Shown: positions 26,062 to 34,371 of the stretch, piece after piece
Position numbering within the stretch: position 1 is the stretch's first letter
How the letters are laid out: each line of letters starts with the position of its first letter
Assembly (NCBI RefSeq): GCF_023278085.1
Contig: NZ_CP066265.1
Coordinates: 1,270,501 to 1,334,500, forward strand
Reading direction: 5' to 3'
DNA length: 64,000 nt
From: Pseudomonas syringae
GTDB taxonomy: Bacteria; Pseudomonadota; Gammaproteobacteria; Pseudomonadales; Pseudomonadaceae
Position numbers and translations under genes: made by a program
The notes under the pieces: model-generated
What the model saw: the letters and a program-made list of their open reading frames with translations, nothing else
The model's database searches: none
Told to the model about the DNA's origin: nothing

Positions 26062-26703
26062 TCAGTCGAGTTTCTTGTTCACTTTTGCCATCAGCAACTG
26101 TATGTCGTTCTTGCGGCCCGCGTCTGCCTCTTCCCGGCCCGGACGCGGCGGCGCTTGCAAGGCCTTGTTAAGGGCATCCCGCGCTTGAGCATAGTTGCTT
26201 TGATCAAACTGATGTTTGGCCCAGAAAAACAGCGGGTCCACGCCGTTCGGGTTGATCTTCAGCGCCTGCTCCAGCAATTGTCCGGCTTTGGCGGTGTCAC
26301 CAAAAGCGATCGGCCAGCCCGGGACGTTGTCGTACAGCGCAGCGAGGCTGGTATAGGCCGAGCCCTGCAAGGCGTTGGGGTCCAGACTCAGTGCCTTTTC
26401 CAGATCGGCCTTGGCCTGCCTGGCCTTGCCCAATGCGCCGATACCGCCCTGGGCACCGGCCCAGCTGCTGGTAACGATACCTGACCAGATCCACGCTTCT
26501 GCGGCAGTCGGGCGATCCTGAGTGAATACCGAAGCCTGACTGGCCAGTTTTTCGAACGCATCGACGCGCTGTGCGTCCGGCAGGCTGTACTGAATGTGCG
26601 CCCATTCCTTTTGAATACCGGCCAGACGCTGCTGGTCGGGTGCATCCAGTGCCCAGAGAGGCAGGCTGATCAGGCTCATGACGATAAAAGCAATGATTTT
26701 CAT
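26062..26703 (-). CDS. Periplasmic TPR protein
   Basis: The 213-aa protein has a signal peptide (MKIIAFIVMSLISLPLWALD). Three or four TPR-like helical pairs follow (for example AKADLEKALSLDPNALQGSA and AGQLLEQALKINPNGVDPLF, each with the conserved Pro-Asn turn, plus ARDALNKALQAPP). The start overlaps the stop of the SDR gene (ATGA). TPR proteins act as scaffolds; this one could present a product or partner to the kinase's periplasmic domain, but that is a guess. Confidence 0.8.
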   Translation of the reverse strand: MKIIAFIVMSLISLPLWALDAPDQQRLAGIQKEWAHIQYSLPDAQRVDAFEKLASQASVFTQDRPTAAEAWIWSGIVTSSWAGAQGGIGALGKARQAKADLEKALSLDPNALQGSAYTSLAALYDNVPGWPIAFGDTAKAGQLLEQALKINPNGVDPLFFWAKHQFDQSNYAQARDALNKALQAPPRPGREEADAGRKNDIQLLMAKVNKKLD

Positions 26704-27509
26704 GGGATGTGTTTCTCTTCCGGAGCAGGAGTACTCAGGTGACGGATCAAGGGCAGATGCTTGCGCAGGCCGCGGTCTACCAGGGTTGGCAAAATGCTGT
26801 TGAGCCTGACAAAAAAGCGCTCAGGCCAGCCCAGGTACAGTTCTCGCCGGCCACCCGCGATTGCGTTGAGCACCGCGCGTGCAACGTCTTGCGGATCATC
26901 GACTGCCGAACTCAGCGCGTCATTCAGCGCCTGCGCAGCGGGGCTGTTCATGCCGGTCTGGGTTGCCCTGGGAGCAACGTACAGAACGCCGACGTTGGTG
27001 TCGGCCAGCTCGCGCCGCAAGGCCTCGGAAAAGCCGCGCAATGCGAACTTGCTGGCGCAGTACGTGGCGTATCCTGCATGACCGATGGAGCCATAAGTAG
27101 AGCCGACATTCACCACCATGGCCTGGCTGGCTTGCTTGAGCACCGGCAGCATCAGGCTGGTCAAAAGAATCGGTGCATGCACATTAATGGTCAGCATGGA
27201 TTCGATGTCAGGCGCCGACAACTGTTCAAGCATCGCAAAGTGGTTGGTGCCTGCGGCATTGATCAGCAGGTTGACGCCTTGCAGGGCAACGGCAGACCGT
27301 ACAACGTGAGTGCGTCCCTGTGCAGTGCACAAGTCGGCCTCTACCCAATGCAGGTGAGCAGGGTATTGCGCGAGTAACCGGCGTAAGGGTTGCTGGCGCC
27401 GCGATACCGCCAGCACGTGTGCGCCCTGTCTGCACAACGCTTCGGCAATCTCCAGGCCTATGCCGCCACTGGCGCCGGTCAAAACGACCTTCGTTTCAGA
27501 CAGTCGCAT
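26700..27509 (-). CDS. Short-chain dehydrogenase/reductase
   Basis: The protein is 269 aa from the ATG at 27509 (CAGGAG upstream); the in-frame ATG at 27596 would put 29 extra residues before the cofactor motif TGASGGIG (about residue 10) and overlap the oxidase gene more. INAAGT (an NAG-type motif) is near residue 85 and the catalytic YATYCASKFALRG near 150. It overlaps the oxidase gene by 14 bp. It probably reduces a carbonyl made by the ligase/oxidase steps. Confidence 0.85.
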   Translation of the reverse strand: MRLSETKVVLTGASGGIGLEIAEALCRQGAHVLAVSRRQQPLRRLLAQYPAHLHWVEADLCTAQGRTHVVRSAVALQGVNLLINAAGTNHFAMLEQLSAPDIESMLTINVHAPILLTSLMLPVLKQASQAMVVNVGSTYGSIGHAGYATYCASKFALRGFSEALRRELADTNVGVLYVAPRATQTGMNSPAAQALNDALSSAVDDPQDVARAVLNAIAGGRRELYLGWPERFFVRLNSILPTLVDRGLRKHLPLIRHLSTPAPEEKHIP

Positions 27510-28185
27510 GAGCCCGCTCCTGTTGAGCCTGAACGACGGCACCCGGCAACTCGCGAAACATGTCGGTGTACAGGCGGTAAACCATCCGCGATGCATGAAT
27601 CACCGCCTGTTGATCCTGCGGGTCTTCTACCTGATCCATCAGTTTGCGGAAGGTCTCCATATGGCCGATGTCCAGGCTGCCGTGAGAACTCAGGTAGCTG
27701 AACGCGTCGGGTCCAAGCCCGAGCCCTTGGCGCATGCTGTCGGCTGCATGGGTGGCCAGGGCGATGCTGGTGCCCTCAAGGACATTGACCATGCCGAACA
27801 GCCCCACTGGGTTACCGCGCGCTATGAGGTCGTAAAGGTAGGCGACCATCAGCTCGATTGGCGTGCCGGGTTGCCCTTTCTCTACGGCATCGGCATTTGC
27901 GCCGCAGGCCCGCAGGTCATTGAGTATCCACTGCTCATGGCCGTATTCGTCGTCTATGTATTCACACACGGCAGCGCGCAGCCATTCCAGGCGCGAAGGC
28001 AGACGGGCACCGCAGGCCATCATCAGCGGTACGGTATGACGAACGTGGTAGTAAGCCTGGGAAAGAAAGGCCCGGTAGCTTTCCAGGCTGACCTGACCGG
28101 CCATGGCCTGACGGATGATCGGCAGGGTGAAGAGGGTTTCGCGTTGTTGCTGGGTAGCATCCTGCAGGGTCTGGAAAAAACTCAT
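27496..28185 (-). CDS. Haem-oxygenase-like di-iron oxidase (HDO / iron-containing redox enzyme)
   Basis: The 229-aa all-helical protein has no signal. The metal ligands of HDO enzymes can be picked out: His47 (YYHVRH), Glu80-x-x-His83 (DEYGHEQWI), Glu137 (VNVLEGTS) and Asp172-x-x-His175 (SLDIGHMETF). Their spacing resembles that of UndA (E101, H104, E159, H194), which converts lauric acid to 1-undecene. Related enzymes form N-oxides or cleave C-C bonds. Here it overlaps the AMP-ligase gene by 4 bp, so its substrate may be an adenylated or carrier-bound acid. It is the key enzyme of this operon; the reaction is unknown. Confidence 0.82.
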   Translation of the reverse strand: MSFFQTLQDATQQQRETLFTLPIIRQAMAGQVSLESYRAFLSQAYYHVRHTVPLMMACGARLPSRLEWLRAAVCEYIDDEYGHEQWILNDLRACGANADAVEKGQPGTPIELMVAYLYDLIARGNPVGLFGMVNVLEGTSIALATHAADSMRQGLGLGPDAFSYLSSHGSLDIGHMETFRKLMDQVEDPQDQQAVIHASRMVYRLYTDMFRELPGAVVQAQQERAHATV

Positions 28186-29663
28186 GATGCGGCACCTAGT
28201 GGCAGGTTTGAGGAAATGAACAGATGACGGAATTGATCAAGAATGGCGTCGCGACGCGGTCGGCCATTGGCCGTGGACAGGCCGTTGGTGGTGCTGAACG
28301 GTTCACTCAGTCGGGTCCAGCTCTGCACCCGGGCGTAATCGGGTAACCTTTGGTTGGCCTTGGCAACGGCTTCTGCCAGTTGCAGGTCGCTGATTTCGGG
28401 ACGGGACGGCCACAGCAGCGCATGATTGAACGGCAATGCTTCGCCGTAAACGAACGCCTGTGCAATGCGGCCGCTCTGGGTGAGCTCGGCTTCTACCCAT
28501 TCGGGGTTGACGTTGCGTCCGAAGCTGGTGACGAACTGATGCTTCTTGCGACCTTTCAGGTACAGATAGCCCTCGGCATCGAACTCGCCCAGATCACCTG
28601 TTGGCCACCAGGTATCGGCCGGTGCCGTTTCGCCCAGATAACCCAGCATAGGACTGCCAGACACCAATACTTCGCCGTCGCCTGCGAGGCGCAATTGAAC
28701 GTGGGGCAGTGGGCGGCCAACGCTGCCGGAGCGATGAGCGCCAGGCCGATTGAGTGCGACCACTGATGCGCATTCCGACAGGCCGTAGCCTTCGAAAACC
28801 GGGAGGCCTGCGGCGTGAGCACGCTGCAGCAGGTCAACGCTGACGCGAGCCCCTCCGACTGCCACGAAGCGCAGCATTGACGCATCAAAAGCGCCAGCCT
28901 CGCGAGCGGTCACCAGCAACAGGAGCAGTTGCGGGACCAGAATCATGCTGTCCGGTCGTCGCTGGTGCAAAAATATCAGCAGGCGAGCGGTGTCGACGCC
29001 ACTGGCGCCCTGAATGCCGAGCGTTTGCTGGCTGGGCAGGCTGACGCATCCTCCTGCATAAAGGGCGGCGTAACAGCCGATGTTTTCCAGCAGGATGGCC
29101 AGTGGCAACAGCGTCAGGTGATGGCTGGGGCGCACCGATTGACTGGCTTCAAAAAGTCCGCGAGCGACGGTCAGGACGCTGTCGGCGCTCAGACAAACAC
29201 CTTTCGGGGTTCCTGTGGTGCCCGATGTGAACGTCAGTTTGGCGGTGCCGACCGGCATCTTTGTTTGCCCGGCAATGGCGCGCCGCCAGAATGAATCGCC
29301 CGGTACATAGCCAGCTGCCTGTAATTCTTGTGCAAAGCCTGGTTCGGCAATCACCGAGTCGGCCTGGCTTTGCTCCAGACAATGCCGTTTTTGATCAAGG
29401 CTGAAAAAGGGCGGCAAGGCCACGCAGCTCAACCCCTCGAACAGTATCGCCAAGTCCCAGAGCATGGCGTTCGGACCATTCTCCAGCAACAGCGCCACGA
29501 CTTTTGCACCCGCGCTGCGCAGTTGCTCGCGACGCCTGGTGATTTCGTTGATCAGTACTGCGTAATCCAGGGTCAGGTCGTCACCGCGCAGGGCGACAGC
29601 GTGGGGCTGATCGCTGGCAATGGTCAGCAATCGTTGCCAGAAGGCTTGAGTTTCATGCGACAT
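28182..29663 (-). CDS. AMP-forming acyl-activating enzyme (AMP-binding family)
   Basis: The 493-aa protein has the A3 P-loop LTFTSGTTGTPKGV at about residues 143-156, the A5 motif GYGLSECASV near 295 and the A7 motif PTGDLGEFDAEGYL near 375, then a KGRKKHQFVTSFGRNV hinge (A8). The A10 segment TANGRPRRDAI has Arg where adenylation enzymes normally have the catalytic Lys (NGK). No carrier-protein domain is attached. It activates a carboxylic acid, perhaps a fatty acid, and may pass it to the neighbouring proteins. It overlaps the first gene by 11 bp and the oxidase gene by 4 bp. Confidence 0.85.
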   Translation of the reverse strand: MSHETQAFWQRLLTIASDQPHAVALRGDDLTLDYAVLINEITRRREQLRSAGAKVVALLLENGPNAMLWDLAILFEGLSCVALPPFFSLDQKRHCLEQSQADSVIAEPGFAQELQAAGYVPGDSFWRRAIAGQTKMPVGTAKLTFTSGTTGTPKGVCLSADSVLTVARGLFEASQSVRPSHHLTLLPLAILLENIGCYAALYAGGCVSLPSQQTLGIQGASGVDTARLLIFLHQRRPDSMILVPQLLLLLVTAREAGAFDASMLRFVAVGGARVSVDLLQRAHAAGLPVFEGYGLSECASVVALNRPGAHRSGSVGRPLPHVQLRLAGDGEVLVSGSPMLGYLGETAPADTWWPTGDLGEFDAEGYLYLKGRKKHQFVTSFGRNVNPEWVEAELTQSGRIAQAFVYGEALPFNHALLWPSRPEISDLQLAEAVAKANQRLPDYARVQSWTRLSEPFSTTNGLSTANGRPRRDAILDQFRHLFISSNLPLGAAS

Positions 29664-30330
29664 GGCAATGTGGCTCCAGGGTTTGTGGCAGCCCGAAGCG
29701 CTCGAAGATGCCCATGCTACTCAGGTGCAGGAAGCCGGCGCGGATATCTCCGACATGCACATTGGGCCTGGAGTCGTAGTACGAGCCCCAGGTGTGACGT
29801 GTTTCGCCGAGCCGCGCAGGGTCGGCAGCGCATAGCGTGACCGGTTGCAGGCCGAGGCGGTTGAAACTGTTGACCAATCCGGCGTTGCCCGTGAAGGCGA
29901 CCCACTCCAGGCCGCCCATCGCCAGCAGCCAGGTGACGGTGATGATGCTTAGTCGTGCACTGCCGAAGCTGTTGGCCGCGAGGTTGCCGACTTCGACGAT
30001 GCCATGCCGCTCGACCGAACGGCCCGCGGCCGCATGGACCTGCTGTTCGATGGGCTGATCCAGATAGCGCTCCAGAAACAGCGTGTCGATACTGGCGCGA
30101 CGGATACCGGCCACTGCGCATAACGCGCCGCTGCCATCGCTCAGCCCGAAAAGCTCGGGCATGAATTGTCGAATGTCGGCGTTGTGCGCCTTGCGAAATT
30201 GCTGCTGAACGAACAGTTCCAGCGCCTGACGTTGAGGCTCGTCGGCCATGGCGCGGGAGAGGGTCAGGGCGCATGCCTCCGGATTACCGAAGCACAGGGG
30301 TAGGCAAATATTCCAGTCGATAGCGGGCAT
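29653..30330 (-). CDS. Thermostable-haemolysin family protein (GNAT/LuxI-like), first gene of the operon
   Basis: The 225-aa protein matches the T_hemolysin (delta-VPH) family from memory of its pattern: an N-terminal helical part, RRASIDTLFLERYLDQPIEQ, then VEVGNLAA and a long C-terminal domain. The LFLERYLDQ and VEVGNL blocks resemble those of LuxI-type and GNAT acyltransferases, so an acyl-transfer function is plausible even though the family name says haemolysin. GAGAGG precedes the ATG at 30330. A PmrA-type box lies 53 bp upstream. It begins a chain of seven genes in which neighbours overlap or are 10 bp apart. Confidence 0.8.
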   Translation of the reverse strand: MPAIDWNICLPLCFGNPEACALTLSRAMADEPQRQALELFVQQQFRKAHNADIRQFMPELFGLSDGSGALCAVAGIRRASIDTLFLERYLDQPIEQQVHAAAGRSVERHGIVEVGNLAANSFGSARLSIITVTWLLAMGGLEWVAFTGNAGLVNSFNRLGLQPVTLCAADPARLGETRHTWGSYYDSRPNVHVGDIRAGFLHLSSMGIFERFGLPQTLEPHCHVA

Positions 30331-30601
30331 TGGCGAGGTTCCTCTCCCAGTCAGCGGGTAGGGAGAAGTATCGGGAGGGTTTCTTAACCGAATCTGAAGG
30401 TGAAAAAAAGTTTTGCAGCCGCTCGTGTCGCTAAAATGCGCTTGCGCGAGGGCTTTTGGTGCCGATACAGGGCGTGCGATACAGCCCTTATCGGCTCATA
30501 GGCAAACAAAATCGGCCATTGGTAGTAAAGAAACTCGGCCCCGGCGCTCGAAACCGTTAGGCTATGCAGCTGTATTTTTGTTTTTCGTCGAGGTAGCACC
30601 C
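30331..30601. other. Shared promoter region of the operon and the helicase gene
   Basis: No gene is supported in these 271 bp between divergent genes. The PmrA/QseB-type box at 30383..30399 is the only regulatory element I can name. Confidence 0.5.
30383..30399 (-). promoter_or_regulatory. PmrA/QseB-type box upstream of the operon
   Basis: Read on the minus strand, CTTCAG-ATTCG-GTTAAG is a direct repeat with 11-bp period, as PmrA-family regulators bind (TTAAG-N6-TTAAG). It lies 53 bp before the operon start. The operon encodes a PmrA-like regulator, which suggests autoregulation. The same layout, better conserved, occurs at 48257..48273. Confidence 0.5.
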
Positions 30602-31939
30602 GTGTTTTCCGAATTCGCCCTGCACGAACGCCTGCTTAAAGCTGTGGCCGAGCTTAAATTTGTCGAGCCTACGCCTGTGCAGTCGGCCGCCATCCCGTTG
30701 GCTTTGCAAGGGCGCGACCTGCGGGTGACTGCGCAAACTGGTAGCGGCAAGACTGCGGCATTTGTACTGCCGATCCTCAACCGCCTGATTGGCCCGGCCA
30801 AGGTTCGCGTCGATATCCGCGCGGTGATCCTGCTGCCGACCCGCGAGCTGGCGCAACAGACCCTCAAGGAAGTCGAGCGGTTCTCCCAGTTCACGTTCGT
30901 CAAGGCCGGTCTGGTCACTGGCGGCGAAGACTTCAAGGCGCAGGCGGCCATGCTGCGTAAGGTGCCGGATATCCTGATCGGTACGCCGGGTCGTCTGCTG
31001 GAGCAGCTCAACGCTGGCAATCTGGACCTCAAGCACGTTGAAGTGCTGGTGCTGGACGAAGCCGACCGCATGCTGGACATGGGCTTCTCCGAAGACGTCG
31101 AGCGTCTGGCGGGGGAGTGCGCCGGTCGTGAGCAGACCATGCTGTTCTCCGCGACCACCGGCGGTGCCGGCCTGCGTGAAATGATCGGCAAGGTGCTCAA
31201 GGATCCACAGCATCTGCAAGTCAACAACGTCAGCGAACTGGCGTCTGGCACACGCCATCAGATCATCACTGCCGACCACAACGTTCATAAAGAGCAGGTC
31301 CTGAACTGGCTGCTGTCGAACGAGACTTACCAGAAAGCCATTATCTTCACCAACACCAAGGCGATGGCTGATCGTCTGTACGGTCGTCTGGTGGCGCTGG
31401 AATACAAAGCGTTCGTGCTGCACGGCGACAAGGATCAGAAGGACCGCAAGGCGGCCATTGATCGTCTGAAGCAGGGTGGTGCGAAGATCATGGTCGCTAC
31501 CGATGTGGCGGCACGCGGTCTTGATGTCGAAGGCCTGGACATGGTGATCAACTTCGACATGCCGCGCAGCGGCGACGACTACGTACACCGTGTCGGCCGG
31601 ACCGGTCGTGCGGGCAGTGACGGTCTGGCGATCTCGCTGATCTGCCACGGTGACTGGAACCTGATGTCGAGCATCGAGCGCTACCTCAAGCAGAGCTTCG
31701 AGCGCCGCGTCATCAAAGAAGTCAAAGGCACTTACGGCGGCCCTAAAAAGGTCAAGGCGTCGGGCAAGGCGGTCGGCGTCAAGAAGAAAAAGACCGACGT
31801 GAAGGGCGACAAGAAAAAAGTCGCCGCCAAAGGTCCGACCAAGCGCAAGACCGCCAACCGTCCCAAGTCTGATCTGGTCAGCCAGGACGGCATGGCACCG
31901 CTGAAAAAACGCAGCACCCCGGCACCCGCCCCAGAGTGA
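30602..31939 (+). CDS. DEAD-box RNA helicase
   Basis: The protein is 445 aa from the GTG at 30602 (GAGGTAG upstream). The frame stays open upstream to 30413, but those codons have no similarity to helicases. Motifs in order: AQTGSGKT (I), PTRELAQQ (Ia), TPGRLLEQ (Ib), VLDEADRMLDMGF (II), SATTGG (III), IIFTNTKAMADRLYGRL (IV), VATDVAARGLDV (V) and HRVGRTGRAG (VI). The last 70 residues are Lys-rich (KKKKTDVKGDKKK), an RNA-binding tail. It unwinds short RNA duplexes, probably in ribosome assembly or mRNA decay (SrmB/RhlE-like). Confidence 0.93.
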   Translation: MFSEFALHERLLKAVAELKFVEPTPVQSAAIPLALQGRDLRVTAQTGSGKTAAFVLPILNRLIGPAKVRVDIRAVILLPTRELAQQTLKEVERFSQFTFVKAGLVTGGEDFKAQAAMLRKVPDILIGTPGRLLEQLNAGNLDLKHVEVLVLDEADRMLDMGFSEDVERLAGECAGREQTMLFSATTGGAGLREMIGKVLKDPQHLQVNNVSELASGTRHQIITADHNVHKEQVLNWLLSNETYQKAIIFTNTKAMADRLYGRLVALEYKAFVLHGDKDQKDRKAAIDRLKQGGAKIMVATDVAARGLDVEGLDMVINFDMPRSGDDYVHRVGRTGRAGSDGLAISLICHGDWNLMSSIERYLKQSFERRVIKEVKGTYGGPKKVKASGKAVGVKKKKTDVKGDKKKVAAKGPTKRKTANRPKSDLVSQDGMAPLKKRSTPAPAPE

Positions 31940-31945
31940 TTGCCG

Positions 31946-31984
31946 TGACCGTTCCCGCGCAGGCGGGAGCGGTCAGCTTCTTCC
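31946..31984 (+). terminator. Intrinsic terminator after the helicase gene
   Basis: TGACCGTTCCCGC, GCAG, GCGGGAGCGGTCA: a 13-bp stem with one mismatch, 7 bp after the stop and followed by a pyrimidine-rich GCTTCTTCCCC tail. Confidence 0.75.
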
Positions 31985-32134
31985 CCTGTTTGCCTTCTTG
32001 CAGACAACCGCCTGTTATACCTTCCAGCAGCTTCTCTGAACCGTCATAAACCCCGCAGGTCACATTTTCTGAGTCGTATGCCTGTGGCTGGATGTTATGG
32101 GCGATCAATCCATGCTGGACGGAGGTTTAGAAAA

Positions 32135-32434
32135 ATGACTTACAACTGGGATCTTATCGAGAGCCTGCTGCACGACGTTCAGAACGACGGCACTCAATCG
32201 ACAACCACTGAATTCGAAACACTGCTGAACCGCGGGTTCATTGAGCCGCGTCCGGTCGAAGAGGGCGGCAATGGTTCGACTTACATTCTTACCAAGCGCG
32301 GCGCAAGCCTGCTGGCTCTTATCGACAGCGCTATCCCTGATAACGCCCATCCGCTTCAGGTCTTGAACGAACACGATGATCCTCTCGACCCGGCGACGTT
32401 CGACATAATCGCCTCCAAGCCTCAGATCGCCTGA
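32135..32434 (+). CDS. Small protein of unknown function, possible winged-helix type
   Basis: The protein is 99 aa from the ATG at 32135 (GGAGGT 9 bp upstream). MTYNWDLIESLLHDVQN at the start and EEGGNGSTYILTKRGASLLALIDSAI further on look like the helix-and-wing part of a DUF2513-like or transcription-regulator protein common in Pseudomonas. It lacks a signal peptide. It is followed by a repeat-rich intergenic region. Confidence 0.55.
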   Translation: MTYNWDLIESLLHDVQNDGTQSTTTEFETLLNRGFIEPRPVEEGGNGSTYILTKRGASLLALIDSAIPDNAHPLQVLNEHDDPLDPATFDIIASKPQIA

Positions 32435-32444
32435 AACAGACAGA

Positions 32445-32535
32445 ACGCGGAGCGTCCAGAACGGCGCTACCACGCGGAGCGTGGGAGCGATAACCGTAAA
32501 GCTGGACACCTCCCGTTTCTCACGCTCCCACGAGG
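32445..32535. repeat. GCGGAGCGTGGGAGCG-type intergenic inverted repeat
   Basis: CGTGGGAGCG at 32480-32489 pairs with CGCTCCCACG at 32523-32532. The surrounding CGCGGAGCGTCC and CGCGGAGCGTGGG units match, in type, the array at 50671..51092. It lies between the 3' ends of two convergent genes. Confidence 0.65.
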
Positions 32536-32567
32536 TGTGTATATAGCGATGAGCATCTTGCGCTCGA

Positions 32568-33431
32568 TTACTGCTGCGATTTCAGGCAATCCAGTTCAGT
32601 AAAGTCCTTGCGCATATCTGCAATCCGGCTCAGCAAGCGGGTGCGTTGTTCCGGGGTGCTCATGGCGGTGACGTCGACGATCAGTGAGATCGCCGCCTTT
32701 TCCGTCTGGTCGTAGGCTTTGCGGTATTCCGGCGTCCAGAATGTCTCGCGGTCCTGCAGCAGGGCGGCGATGCGCTGCGGAAAGTCGCTGGACTGGCGCT
32801 GCTGCACGGTGGCGAGAAACAGGTTCTGCCAGCGTGTGCGGTTATCGATCCAGGCTTTATTCTGCTCGCCAAGCGAGGCGGACCAGGTCTGGATGCGATC
32901 CTTCTGTGCCTGATTCAGCTTGCCTATCCACGGCGTCAGTCGTTTTTCCATGCGGTCGGCGCGCTCGGCAATCTGGCGCTCCAGCGGTTGGTCGAGGTAT
33001 TTGTTCTCGCGTTTGCGCTGATCTTTGGCAAACGATTCCTGCATTTCCTGCACCTGCTTGTCGTCAAAGCGCGAAAGCAGTTCGACGGCAGACGGTGTGA
33101 TCTCTCGGGAAATCGTCGATATGGCCTCTTTGGCCTCGCGGGTGCGGGCCTCAAGCCCCTCGTAGGTCACCTGATCGTTCTTGACCATCTCCTCCAGCTT
33201 GTCCAGCCAGGCCAGATAACTCGGCAACTGGGTGCTGCAATGCCAGCTCAAATGTTCTTTGAGCCGCGTATCCAGCCAGCCTTTCTGTTCCGAGTTCATG
33301 TCCAGATAGTCGCTGAGCGTCCATGGAATGATCACGTCGAGGTTGCGATACGCCAAGCCCACCTGATTGCATCCGGCAAGCAGTGAGACGGTCATCAACA
33401 GGGTAATGAAGCCTTTGAAAAGAGACGGCAT
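32568..33431 (-). CDS. DUF6279-family lipoprotein
   Basis: The 287-aa protein has a type II signal: LLAGC, lipidated Cys21. The rest is helical, starting YRNLDVIIPWTLSDYLDMNS with many Glu/Arg/Lys heptads (GWLDTRLKEHLSWHC, EARTREAKEAISTISREI). I recognise it as the DUF6279 family common in Pseudomonas and Marinobacter; the function is unknown. CAAGGAG precedes the ATG. Its location is predicted outer or inner membrane, periplasmic side. Confidence 0.8.
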   Translation of the reverse strand: MPSLFKGFITLLMTVSLLAGCNQVGLAYRNLDVIIPWTLSDYLDMNSEQKGWLDTRLKEHLSWHCSTQLPSYLAWLDKLEEMVKNDQVTYEGLEARTREAKEAISTISREITPSAVELLSRFDDKQVQEMQESFAKDQRKRENKYLDQPLERQIAERADRMEKRLTPWIGKLNQAQKDRIQTWSASLGEQNKAWIDNRTRWQNLFLATVQQRQSSDFPQRIAALLQDRETFWTPEYRKAYDQTEKAAISLIVDVTAMSTPEQRTRLLSRIADMRKDFTELDCLKSQQ

Positions 33432-33500
33432 GACAACTCCTTGGCGTACTGACTTGCAGTAGAGGAGTGTAATGGCTAGCAGTTCAACCCGGATAATGTG

Positions 33501-34229
33501 TCAGAAGAATGCACGCACGGCTTTCAGCGTGAAGGTGCCTTCACATCGCGCGTTGTGACCACTGTAAACACTGCAATCGCCGCCACTCAGGCTGGAGCCG
33601 CTGTAGATCAGGTTCATGTCGATGCCCAGCCAGGGGCGTGAGAGGTTCAGTGACCAGTCATTGAAACCGCTGATCAGGCTGCCATCGGTAGACGCCTGCG
33701 GAATGTCGAATTGATGATTGGCGTACTGCATGCGTACGCCCACGCCCAATTGCTCGATAGCCCCCAAGTCCACAAACACCGTGCTGTCGCGGCTGCCGAC
33801 GTCATTGCTGAAGGCTGCACCGACGCGGCTGTTGAGCATGCGCAGCCCGGCGTAAAATTCGTGGCTGTCGATCTGGTCGGTGTCCGGGTAGCTGTAGCGG
33901 ATCATGCCCAGCTCGTAGCCCAGGGTGTTGTCGAAGGGCTTTTTGAAGCCCATGTACGAGTCAAGCTCCATGCCGCTGTCGGAGGCGAAGCCCATATTGG
34001 GTGTCCACTGGCCGAAGTAAAAGCCGCTTGCGTGAGTCAGGTCGAGCCCGCCATGGAACGAGTCCGAGCCGCCGCTGGGCGTGACCAGCCCTTGCGCCAT
34101 GCTGCGCGTGGGTGTGGTGGCAAGTTTCAGGTCGAATTGACCCAAATCCCGCTCCAGAACCTGGGCAGAAACGGTTTGACAGAAAATCAATGCGCTGAAA
34201 GACAGCACCTGCAAGCGATGGCTGAGCAT
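33501..34229 (-). CDS. TorF-family putative porin
   Basis: The 242-aa protein has a signal peptide ending SAQ (residue ~23), then a short beta-rich domain. GFYFGQWTPNMGFASDSGME and SYMGFKKPFDNTLGYELGMI resemble the TorF/Gcw_chp porin family, and the last residue is an aromatic (Phe), as in outer-membrane barrels. It probably forms a small outer-membrane channel. AAGGAG precedes the ATG. Confidence 0.72.
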   Translation of the reverse strand: MLSHRLQVLSFSALIFCQTVSAQVLERDLGQFDLKLATTPTRSMAQGLVTPSGGSDSFHGGLDLTHASGFYFGQWTPNMGFASDSGMELDSYMGFKKPFDNTLGYELGMIRYSYPDTDQIDSHEFYAGLRMLNSRVGAAFSNDVGSRDSTVFVDLGAIEQLGVGVRMQYANHQFDIPQASTDGSLISGFNDWSLNLSRPWLGIDMNLIYSGSSLSGGDCSVYSGHNARCEGTFTLKAVRAFF

Positions 34230-34371
34230 GGCTCACTCCTTGATCTGCGAGGAGTGTGGTCAGAAATGGCGTATCGAAAATGGCTGGGGAGCCGACACAA
34301 GCCGCGTGCTAGAGCGCTGTAAGGATACCGGTGAAATACTGTCCGGTCCGACCGTTCGTCGATCCGCCGGT

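Noticed and set aside
30557..31648. 363-codon minus-strand ORF
   Set aside because: Antisense to the DEAD-box helicase gene, which has all its motifs.
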